Origin: JBBDJB01 sp040880125
GTDB lineage: Bacteria > Planctomycetota > Planctomycetia > Pirellulales > JBBDJB01
Length of the DNA stretch: 64,000 bases
Direction: 5' to 3'
NCBI GenBank assembly: GCA_040880125.1
Contig: JBBDJB010000003.1
Span: 146,610 to 210,609 of the forward strand
Each line of letters opens with the position of its first letter. The stretch's first letter is position 1. Under the pieces are notes generated by a model. It did no database searches and had not been told where the DNA came from. It was given only the letters and a program-made list of their open reading frames with translations. This document shows, piece after piece, positions 17,087 to 24,989 of the stretch. The translations under genes were made by a program, and so were the position numbers.

Positions 17087-20000
17087 ATGAACTTCCGCAA
17101 AGTGGATAAAGATAGCATGACAAAGTTGTCCTCCCGTACGATTGCGTGGACGGCCGTTCTCGCTTCCCTGCAACTGGTCGCAATCCGGCCGGCCGTTGCC
17201 GAGGAGACATTGCCACCGGAGAGCAAGCTGGTCGCCATCGAAGCGGAGCCACAGGCCATCGAATTGGACAATCCCCACGCGGACGTCCAGTTGCTGCTGA
17301 CGGGCGTGTTGCAGTCCGGCGATCGTGTCGACGTGACGCGGATGGTGGCGCTGGAGGGTTCCAGCGATCGGGTGACTGTCTCTGACGCGGGGATCATCAG
17401 CCCCGTCGCACCCGGTGAAGATGAGTTGGTGTTTTCGCTGGCGGGGCAATCCGTCGCCGTGCCGGTTCGCGTGGCGGAGTTGGAGGGTACCTACGATATC
17501 AGCTTTGTGCGCGACGTCATGCCGGTACTGTCGAAAGCCGGCTGCAATGCCGGCACCTGCCACGGCTCGAAGGACGGCAAGAACGGCTTCAAGCTTTCCC
17601 TGCGCGGGTATGACCCGCTGTTCGACCACCGCGCCCTGACCGACGACATCGCCGCGCGCCGCATAAATCGGGCCGCACCTGACAGCAGCCTGATGCTGCT
17701 TAAGTCCACCTCCAGCGTGCCTCACGAAGGCGCCATGGTGATTGAACCGGACAGCGAGGCCTATGCGTTGATCCGCGGCTGGATCGCCGGGGGCGTGAAG
17801 CTCGATCTGGAGGCGCCCCGCGTCAGCGCGATCGAAGTCTTTCCGAAAGATCCCGTGGTGCCGCTGGAGAATCTGCGACAACAAATGCGGATCGTGGCGA
17901 CCTACGCCGACGGCTCCGTGCGGGACGTAACGGCCGACGCGTTCATCGAAAGCGGCAATACGGACGTGGCCACCGCCGACCCGCAGGGGCTGGTGACAGC
18001 GCTGCGGCGCGGCGAAGCCCCCATTCTTGCCCGTTACGAAGGCGCCTACACCGCCACCACGCTCACGGTGATGGGCGACCGGACCGGGTTCGTCTGGGAG
18101 CAGCCGCCGGCGTTCAACGACGTCGACGAGCTGGTGTACGAAAAGCTGAATCGCGTCAAAACCGCGCCGGGCGAGCTTTGCGACGACGCCGAGTTCCTGC
18201 GCCGCGTGCATCTTGATCTGACGGGACTGCCACCCGACGCCGAAACGGTGCGTGCGTTTCTCGCCGATGAGCGCGACACCCGCGTGAAGCGCGGCGAGGT
18301 AATCGACCGCCTGGTTGGCAGCCCCGAATACGTGGAGTATCGCACGAACAAGTGGGCGGACCTGTTGCAGGTCAACGGCAAGTTCCTCGGCACCGAGGGC
18401 GCCAGCGCCTTCCGCAATTGGATTCGCCAGGCGATCGCCAGCAACATGCCGTACGACCAGTTCGCCTTTGATGTGTTGACGGCCAGCGGCTCGAATCGCA
18501 GCAACCCTGCGGCTTCGTACTACAAGGTGCTGCGGACGCCCGACGAGATGATGGAGAACACGACGCACCTATTTCTCGGGGTGCGGTTCAACTGCAACAA
18601 GTGCCACGACCATCCATTCGAGCGGTGGACTCAGGATCAGTACTACAACCTGGCTGCGTATTTTGCCCGGGTGGACCTGAAGGCCGACCCCGCCAGCGGC
18701 GATCGTACGATCGGCGGCACCGCCGTCGAAGGCGCCAAGCCCCTTTATGAAGTGGTGTACGACAAGGGCAGCGGCGAAGTGACGCACGACCGCACGGGAC
18801 GCGTCACTCCTCCGTCCTTTCCATATGAGCACGAGTATCCCGCCGACGAGAACTTCACGCGACGGGAAGAGCTGGCTCGTTGGATCACTTCGCCTGACAA
18901 CCGCTACTTCGCCCGCAGCTTCGTCAACCGCATGTGGGGTTATCTGACGGGCGTCGGGCTGATCGAACCCTTGGATGATATCCGCGCCGGTAACCCGCCC
19001 AGCAACCCGGAATTGCTCGACCGGCTGACGGCGCAGTTCATCGAGAGCGGATTCGACACGCAGGAGCTCGTGCGGACCATCTGCAAATCGCGAACTTACC
19101 AGCTCTCGATTGCCACCAATAAGTGGAACGAAGACGACAAGATCAACTATTCGCATGCGATGGCCCGCCGCCTTCCCGCGGAGGTGCTGTATGACGCCAT
19201 TCATGAAGTGACCGGTTCGACCTCGAACCTGCCGGGCGTTCCCGCCGGGATGCGGGCGGCCCAACTGCCGGACGTCGGAATCAAGCTGCCCAGCGGGTTC
19301 CTCGACCAACTCGGCCGTCCGCCGCGGGAAAGCGCCTGCGAGTGCGAGCGGTCGAACGACTTGATGCTGGGTCCGGTCATGGCACTGATCAATGGGCCGA
19401 CGATCTCCGAGGCGATTGCCGACCCGAACAACGTGATCAACCGGCTCGTGGCCGAGATCGAGGACGACGACAAACTGGTGCGCGCAATCTACCTGCGGAT
19501 CTTCAATCGGCCGCCGACCGAGCGGGAAATTGAAGCCGGAAGAGAGGCGCTGCGTGGGCCGGTCGTCGAACAAGAAGCCACCGCCGCCGCACTGGCCGAC
19601 TACGAAGCGGAGCTCGACGGGCGTCAGGCGGAGTGGGAACAGCAGGTGCGTGCGGCCGTGTGGCAACCGCTACAGCCGGAAACGGCTGAGGCAACCAACG
19701 GCGCAAAGCTCGTACCGCAAGACGACCATTCAATTCTCGCCGAAGTCGAAAACGGCCGCGGCGAGTATCGCGTCTCAGCCGATACGGACCTGAAGAACAT
19801 CGCTGGTGTGCGGCTGGAGTTGCTGTCCGACGAGCGGCTGCCCCGCGGTGGCCCGGGTCGGGCGGATGCCAATGGCAACTTTGTCCTCAGCGAACTGAAG
19901 CTGACGGCCGCACCGGCCGAAGACGAAGCGGAGCCGGTTGAAGTGGCCTTGAAGAATGCTCAGGCCGATTTCAGCCAGGACGGATTCGACGTCGGCCGCG

Positions 20001-20437
20001 CGATCGACGGCGACACCAACACCGGCTGGGCCAACGCCCCGCGGATGGGCGAGAACCGTACGGCCGTGTTCGAGCTCGGCGAGCCGCTCCAGATCGAAGG
20101 GACCACTCGGCTGAACTTCACGCTCGACCAACAGTATCCCGACGGGAAGCACTCGATCGGGCGGTTCCGGCTGTCGGTGACCGACTCGCCGCAGCCGCTG
20201 AACCTCGACGGACCGCCCGCGAATATCGCCGTCATACTGGCCGTTACGCCGGACCAGCGCAGCGAGCAGCAGCGAGAGGAACTGGCCGCTCACTTTCGCC
20301 AGAGCGACGAGAAGTACCAGCAGCTCAAGCTGGCCGCCGACATGGCCGCCGACCAGGGGGAGCATCGCCGCCGGACCGGTGTGCAGGATCTGGCCTGGGC
20401 GTTGATCAACAGCCCGGCTTTCCTGTTCAATCACTAG
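17087..20437 (+). CDS. DUF1549/DUF1553 (PSCyt2-PSD1) protein
   Basis: A 1116-residue secreted protein with a signal peptide after MTKLSSRTIAWTAVLASLQL; an internal ATG at 17117 may be the true start. Order: N-terminal bacterial Ig-like region, a cytochrome-type box CNAGTCHGSKDGKNGFKL (about residue 152), a second Ig-like stretch, DUF1549 (about 345-555, with LRRVHLDLTGLPP and CNKCHDHPFERW) and DUF1553 (about 600-830, with FARSFVNRMWGYLTGVGLIEP and SNPELLDRL). A discoidin-like beta-sandwich segment (about 880-1050) precedes LAWALINSPAFLFNH. The usual partner, a DUF1501 protein, is not downstream; an ABC exporter follows instead. Function of the family is unproven. Confidence 0.93.
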   Translation: MNFRKVDKDSMTKLSSRTIAWTAVLASLQLVAIRPAVAEETLPPESKLVAIEAEPQAIELDNPHADVQLLLTGVLQSGDRVDVTRMVALEGSSDRVTVSDAGIISPVAPGEDELVFSLAGQSVAVPVRVAELEGTYDISFVRDVMPVLSKAGCNAGTCHGSKDGKNGFKLSLRGYDPLFDHRALTDDIAARRINRAAPDSSLMLLKSTSSVPHEGAMVIEPDSEAYALIRGWIAGGVKLDLEAPRVSAIEVFPKDPVVPLENLRQQMRIVATYADGSVRDVTADAFIESGNTDVATADPQGLVTALRRGEAPILARYEGAYTATTLTVMGDRTGFVWEQPPAFNDVDELVYEKLNRVKTAPGELCDDAEFLRRVHLDLTGLPPDAETVRAFLADERDTRVKRGEVIDRLVGSPEYVEYRTNKWADLLQVNGKFLGTEGASAFRNWIRQAIASNMPYDQFAFDVLTASGSNRSNPAASYYKVLRTPDEMMENTTHLFLGVRFNCNKCHDHPFERWTQDQYYNLAAYFARVDLKADPASGDRTIGGTAVEGAKPLYEVVYDKGSGEVTHDRTGRVTPPSFPYEHEYPADENFTRREELARWITSPDNRYFARSFVNRMWGYLTGVGLIEPLDDIRAGNPPSNPELLDRLTAQFIESGFDTQELVRTICKSRTYQLSIATNKWNEDDKINYSHAMARRLPAEVLYDAIHEVTGSTSNLPGVPAGMRAAQLPDVGIKLPSGFLDQLGRPPRESACECERSNDLMLGPVMALINGPTISEAIADPNNVINRLVAEIEDDDKLVRAIYLRIFNRPPTEREIEAGREALRGPVVEQEATAAALADYEAELDGRQAEWEQQVRAAVWQPLQPETAEATNGAKLVPQDDHSILAEVENGRGEYRVSADTDLKNIAGVRLELLSDERLPRGGPGRADANGNFVLSELKLTAAPAEDEAEPVEVALKNAQADFSQDGFDVGRAIDGDTNTGWANAPRMGENRTAVFELGEPLQIEGTTRLNFTLDQQYPDGKHSIGRFRLSVTDSPQPLNLDGPPANIAVILAVTPDQRSEQQREELAAHFRQSDEKYQQLKLAADMAADQGEHRRRTGVQDLAWALINSPAFLFNH

Positions 20438-20682
20438 GCGCCAACTGCCGCCGTTCACTGCAAGCGCGTTTCTCCGGCGCCTTTCTCGGCGTCGGCCGAC
20501 GTCAAAACATGCGGTCCAGGCGTAGCGGGGCTTTCTCTCGCGGCGACGGTCGCTTAAAGTCAAAGCTTGTTGATCCGGGTGCGCGACGCCCGGCATCGGC
20601 ATCGGGAAAGACAACGATCGGCGGCTTACCGGAACGCCGTCGCGGACCGGACCGCAGCACTGGCTGGGGCCGCTTCTCGGAT

Positions 20683-21573
20683 GTGCCTCTGGTGTACGTC
20701 GAAACCCATTTATTGATCAAGCGCTATGGCACCTTCACGGCGCTGGACCAGTGCACGCTGGCGGCCCAACGCGGCGAGGTCTTCGGCCTGCTCGGGCCGA
20801 ATGGCTCCGGCAAGACCACCTTGCTGCGGTGCCTGATGGGCTTTCTTCGGCCCACGTCCGGCAGGGCAACGATCGACACGCTTGATTGCTATCGCGATTC
20901 GGTACGCGTTCATGAGCGAGTCGCCTACTTGCCCGGCGAGGCTCGCCTCTTCCGCCGCATGCGCGGCCGCGACGTCCTGCGCTTCTTCAGCCAGGTCCGA
21001 CGCGGCGTCGACTACCGGCGCGCTCTGGCGATCGCCGAACGGCTGGGGCTGGACGTCCAGCGGCCGGTCACGCAGATGTCCACCGGCATGCGGCAGAAGC
21101 TCGCGCTGGCGGCCGTCTTTGCGCCGGAGGTTCCGCTGGTGATCCTCGACGAGCCGACCTCGAATCTCGATCCCAGCGTCCGCAATGACGTGCTGCGGAT
21201 GATCGACGAGGTCAAGGCCGACGGCCGCACCGTGCTGTTTTCGTCACACGTCCTTTCGGAGGTCGAAGCCGTCTGCGATCGGGTCGTAATTCTCCGCCGC
21301 GGTGAATTGGTCCACACCCAAGTCATGTCCGAGCTGCGCCGCCAGCATCGCATCCGCGCACGGATCACCGGCCCGCTCCCCCCAACGCCGGAGCACTTTA
21401 ACGGCACCGTGCGCGTTGAGCGCAACGGCGATGACGGGCTGACAATCGAAACACCCGACGAGCTTTCTCCGCTGTTGGGCTGGCTCGCCGGGCTTCCGCT
21501 CTCCGAGGTGCGCATCGAACCAGTGGGGCTGCAAACCGTCTACGACCACTACCATCCAGGCAGGGCGGAATGA
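20683..21573 (+). CDS. ABC transporter ATP-binding protein
   Basis: About 296 residues from a GTG at 20683; the frame is open to 20509, but the upstream residues are basic and unlike the family. Walker A is GPNGSGKTT, Q-loop region VAYLPGEARLF, signature QMSTGMRQKLALA, Walker B VILDEPTSNLDP, and the switch His in FSSHVLSEVEAV. The closest type is the ABC-2 exporter ATPases (CcmA/NatA/NosF-like). It energises the permease encoded by the next gene, whose ATG overlaps its stop (ATGA at 21570). Substrate unknown. Confidence 0.93.
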   Translation: MPLVYVETHLLIKRYGTFTALDQCTLAAQRGEVFGLLGPNGSGKTTLLRCLMGFLRPTSGRATIDTLDCYRDSVRVHERVAYLPGEARLFRRMRGRDVLRFFSQVRRGVDYRRALAIAERLGLDVQRPVTQMSTGMRQKLALAAVFAPEVPLVILDEPTSNLDPSVRNDVLRMIDEVKADGRTVLFSSHVLSEVEAVCDRVVILRRGELVHTQVMSELRRQHRIRARITGPLPPTPEHFNGTVRVERNGDDGLTIETPDELSPLLGWLAGLPLSEVRIEPVGLQTVYDHYHPGRAE

Positions 21574-22397
21574 ATCGGGCGCTGTGGATCAAGGCATTTC
21601 ACGAGTCGAAGTGGCTGCTGCTTGGCTGCGCGCTGTTGATGTTCATCTTCCAATGGCTGCGCGTATGGATCATCTCGCAAATCAAGGTCGCCCACGTTCG
21701 TAAGATCCTCAGCGACTACGTCCCCGAGTTCGTTCAAAAGCTGCTGCCCGTGTCGATTGAGGAGTTGGCATCCACCTCCGGCCGGATCGCCATCGGTTAC
21801 GAGGAGCCGATCTTGCTGGTCCTCCTCGTCCTCTGGGCGGTCGGCCGCGCGTCAGACAGCGTCAGCGGCGAAATCGGCCGCGGCACCATGGAAATGCTGT
21901 TGGCGCAGCCGGTCCGCCGCGTGTATCTGTTAAACGTTCACACCGTAGTCACTTTGGTGGGGGTCGCGATCCTCGCGGCCTGGGCTTGGCTGGGAACCGT
22001 CGCGGGTATCGCTACCGTCGAACTGGAAGAGCCGGTGCATGCGCGGACCTTCGGGCCGGCGGCGGCGAACCTGATGTGCCTCGGCGTTCTCGTCGCTGGC
22101 GTAACCACCATGTTCTCGGCCATCGATCAGAACCGTGGGCGGACCATCGGAATCGCCGTTGGCCTGTTCATGTTTCAGTTGATCATCAAGATCGTCGGCC
22201 GCACTGCCGACCAGCTCGACTGGCTGCGCTACGCCACGGTGCTGACCGCGTTCGAGCCGCAGGTGCTCGCTCGCTCGACTGGCACGCCTGTCTCGACAAT
22301 CTTGCTCTACAACGGTTTGTTGGTGGGCTTGGCGGCAGTGTTTTACGCGGTGGCCGTGGCAGTGTTTTGCCGCCGCGACATTCCGGCCCCGCTGTAA
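21570..22397 (+). CDS. ABC-2 type transporter permease
   Basis: A 275-residue membrane protein with six probable spans: an N-terminal one after the basic FHESKWLLLGCALLMFIF, one around ILLVLLVLWAVGRASD, then VTLVGVAILAAWAWLGTVAG, LMCLGVLVAGVTTMFSAID, IGIAVGLFMFQLIIKI and a C-terminal VGLAAVFYAVAVAVFC. The motif GEIGRGTMEMLLAQPVRR between the first spans is characteristic of NosY/ABC-2 permeases. Its start overlaps the ATPase stop by 4 bp, showing translational coupling. The two subunits should form an inner-membrane exporter. Confidence 0.9.
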   Translation: MNRALWIKAFHESKWLLLGCALLMFIFQWLRVWIISQIKVAHVRKILSDYVPEFVQKLLPVSIEELASTSGRIAIGYEEPILLVLLVLWAVGRASDSVSGEIGRGTMEMLLAQPVRRVYLLNVHTVVTLVGVAILAAWAWLGTVAGIATVELEEPVHARTFGPAAANLMCLGVLVAGVTTMFSAIDQNRGRTIGIAVGLFMFQLIIKIVGRTADQLDWLRYATVLTAFEPQVLARSTGTPVSTILLYNGLLVGLAAVFYAVAVAVFCRRDIPAPL

Positions 22398-22424
22398 CCC
22401 AGCGAGACGCTCGGTCGGACCGAC

Positions 22425-23045
22425 TCACTGCTCAAAGCGGAATGGCCCCTCGCAAACGATCTTCTCCAGCGGGTGCCGGCCCGAGGGAACTTCCCGCTCG
22501 CGGAGCACCTCGGGCAGCTCGTCCGGGTCACCGGGGCGGCCCAGCGCGATCATCGCCTCGATGTCGAAATCATCCGGCACTGCCAACTGCTGCCGGGCCC
22601 GGTCACGGTCGAAACCCGCCATGCCGTGCACCACCAGTCCCATCGCGGACCCCTGGAGGGCCAGGTTTTCAAAGGCCGCGCCGGAGTCGAACGTGTGGAC
22701 CGGGTTCGGCTTGCCGTTGCGGGTGAAGAATTTGTGCGAGAGGACCACTACCAGCACCGCCGCCCGATGACACCATGACTGGTTCGCTTCGGCCAGCAGG
22801 CCGAAGAACGTCTGCCAGTGCGGCGACTCCTGCGTCGCGTAGAGAAATCGCCATTCCTGCTCGTTGTAGGTCGATGGTGCCCAGCGCGCCGCCTCGAACA
22901 GTGTGAGCAGTTCCCCCTCGCGAAGCGGCTCACCACTCATTGATCGGGGAGACCAGCGCCTTAGCAGCAGAGGCTCGATCGGGTGGTCGGGCGTGCGATA
23001 ATCCATCGGATCCGGAAGTGCTGTCATGTTGTATGTCTCCGACAT
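22425..23045 (-). CDS. Nitroreductase family protein
   Basis: A 206-residue FMN-dependent oxidoreductase-type protein. The N-terminal LLLRRWSPRSMSGEPL and AARWAPSTYNEQEWRFLYA carry the conserved Arg/Ser pairs for FMN phosphate binding. AFENLALQGSAMGLVVHGMAGFD is the central helix, and ALGRPGDPDELPE the C-terminal loop. ATG at 23045 was preferred to a TTG at 23054. It is cytosolic and converges with the ABC permease gene. The physiological substrate is unknown. Confidence 0.9.
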   Translation of the reverse strand: MSETYNMTALPDPMDYRTPDHPIEPLLLRRWSPRSMSGEPLREGELLTLFEAARWAPSTYNEQEWRFLYATQESPHWQTFFGLLAEANQSWCHRAAVLVVVLSHKFFTRNGKPNPVHTFDSGAAFENLALQGSAMGLVVHGMAGFDRDRARQQLAVPDDFDIEAMIALGRPGDPDELPEVLREREVPSGRHPLEKIVCEGPFRFEQ

Positions 23046-23251
23046 CAATGGCAATGTTTGAGCTGATCAACCTGATAATCTAGGCAGCTTACGGCCGCCT
23101 TTCCGCGTGCATCGAATGCGGGCGTTGCCGGGAATTTTCGGATTGTATCGGTTATTCCTGCACCTCCGCTCGATTTTGGACGATTAGGCAATGGACGGAG
23201 AGTGCCGCACACGTAGCGGACCGCATGCAGTCCACCAGGAGAGACGTCACG

Positions 23252-24541
23252 GTGCCAGCTTACGCGAGCCGAAATCTGCTTGTTCTGACGGCTGCCTTCC
23301 TGTTGGCGGCGGATATCGCCGTTGCGCAGTATGAACCGGTGCCCGGAGCGTCAATTCTATCCAACGCCGTCGATAACGTCCCGCCGGAACTGGCTCTTCC
23401 CGAACCGGTCTTCGAAGGAGTCCCGGAAGAGCTTCCGCAGCCCGTGCCGTTCGAAATTGTCGACGGCCATACTCCGGGGCTGTTCGATCTGCCGCTGGAA
23501 GGGATTCCCGCTCCGGTGGAGAGCTCCGGCACCTGGTTCCGGCGTGGTTTCTGGTATTTCAACCAGGAGGCGGTCATATTCAACCGCGCCATCAAGGAGC
23601 CGATCGGCCTGGCGACCGACCAGTCGGTGACGTTGTCTCCGACGGCGGACCTGCGCCGCTCCGAGCGGTCGCTGGTGGTGAACAACAGCAAACCCGGCGC
23701 GGACGCCGCGGCGCGATTTACGATCGGGCGGTTCCTGTTCCGCGACGCGGAAAACCGCGACAACACCATGGAGTTCGTCTACCTGGCCGGACTTGGCGAC
23801 TGGATGCAGGAGGAGACAATCGTCGCGGCCAGCGGGCAAAACGATCTGACCACCGTCGTCGATCCCTTCGACAACGGCTTCAACGGCACGCAGCGGCAGC
23901 ACTTCTACTACACGACCGATTTCGACAATTTCGAGATCAACTACCGCCTGCAGCACCGGCCCGAAAACGACCGTATGATGCTAGAACCCGATGGCACCTG
24001 GGTCCGTAGAATAGACCCGGCACTGCTTCGCTCGTACCTGTTCGGGATTCGGTTCCTGAGCGTTCGCGAAGATTTCCGGTGGATTGCCCAAGCCGACGAC
24101 GTGGGCGCCGGAGCCACCCGTAAAAGCGGCGACATCCAGATCGGCACCAACAACGACCTGCTCGGCTTTCAGTTTGGTGGGGGCCTTCTCTATCAGGCGG
24201 ATCGGTGGAACGTCGGGCTGCGCGGCGGAGCGGGGCCATACGTGAACTTCGCGAGTCAAAACACGCAGCGGATCAACATCGACCTGGTGACTGACACTGC
24301 GACGGTGGCTCACCAGGATGCCGTCGACGAAACCTTCGCGGTGGTCGGCGATCTGAGCATCTTTGCGACGTATTATTTGCGGCCGAACATGTCGGTCCGC
24401 GTCGGGTACGAGGGCATGTTCATCCAGTCGCTGGCGATCGCACCGGAGCAGCCGATGTTCGACGGCGGACCCGGTTCGATCCGCGCCGAAGGCAGCCAGC
24501 TCTATAACGGGATGTCCGTGGGGCTGGACGTCTACTGGTAG
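23252..24541 (+). CDS. BBP7-type outer-membrane beta-barrel protein
   Basis: A 429-residue exported protein. A GTG at 23252 was chosen because AGGAGA lies about 8 bp upstream and the product then begins with a compact signal peptide (ASRNLLVLTAAFLLAADIAV ending AQ). A Pro-rich linker follows, then alternating amphipathic strands (FTIGRFLFRD, NTMEFVYLAG, FEINYRLQHRP, LFGIRFLSVREDF, DLLGFQFGGGLLY, WNVGLRGGAGPYVNF, MSVRVGYEGMFI) and an aromatic C-terminus (MSVGLDVYW), as in barrel proteins. The pattern fits the planctomycete BBP7 family. It stands alone, 448 bp before the RND exporter gene. A pore or structural envelope role is inferred. Confidence 0.8.
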   Translation: MPAYASRNLLVLTAAFLLAADIAVAQYEPVPGASILSNAVDNVPPELALPEPVFEGVPEELPQPVPFEIVDGHTPGLFDLPLEGIPAPVESSGTWFRRGFWYFNQEAVIFNRAIKEPIGLATDQSVTLSPTADLRRSERSLVVNNSKPGADAAARFTIGRFLFRDAENRDNTMEFVYLAGLGDWMQEETIVAASGQNDLTTVVDPFDNGFNGTQRQHFYYTTDFDNFEINYRLQHRPENDRMMLEPDGTWVRRIDPALLRSYLFGIRFLSVREDFRWIAQADDVGAGATRKSGDIQIGTNNDLLGFQFGGGLLYQADRWNVGLRGGAGPYVNFASQNTQRINIDLVTDTATVAHQDAVDETFAVVGDLSIFATYYLRPNMSVRVGYEGMFIQSLAIAPEQPMFDGGPGSIRAEGSQLYNGMSVGLDVYW

Positions 24542-24989
24542 CAACCGAGAACTCGCTCAAAAGTGTCCAAGTACTGAAGGCCGGATAACGGCCGCTGGCA
24601 GTGCGGAATCGCGGGGACAGGGTTTGTTGGTGTATGCCGATTGTGTCTATGCCGGTTGTGCAAGTTATGCCGTGGCCGCCGCTAGCTAAGCCCTGCCGTG
24701 CCGGTTCGCCGAGCGGGAATCGCCTCCGGCATGGACGATTTCCACCCAGATGAGTACGCTAGTGCAATGAGGCATGAGGCGGTTCGCGGTTCAATCAGTT
24801 CACCTATCCAGTGGTCGACAGCGAACAACTCCAGCAGTTCAGCGGATTGCCCGGCGGGCCAGCGGCGTGTGAGGAATCTGACTCGGCCGATTTGCTTTCG
24901 ATCCACTCCCCTACACGGACGAGACGCGGCCAACGGCTCGCCATTCTCCGAGCCTCTACCGCGGTTCGGCCAACATTAGCATAGCCAAT
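24542..24989. other. Intergenic region, nothing recognised
   Basis: About 450 bp between the barrel gene and the exporter gene. I see no convincing ORF, consensus promoter, RNA gene or repeat family member. Confidence 0.5.

Noticed and set aside
16091..18568. 825-codon minus-strand frame
   Set aside because: Shadow of the PSCyt1-WD40 and DUF1549 genes; no recognisable domain, His/Arg/Gly-rich translation.
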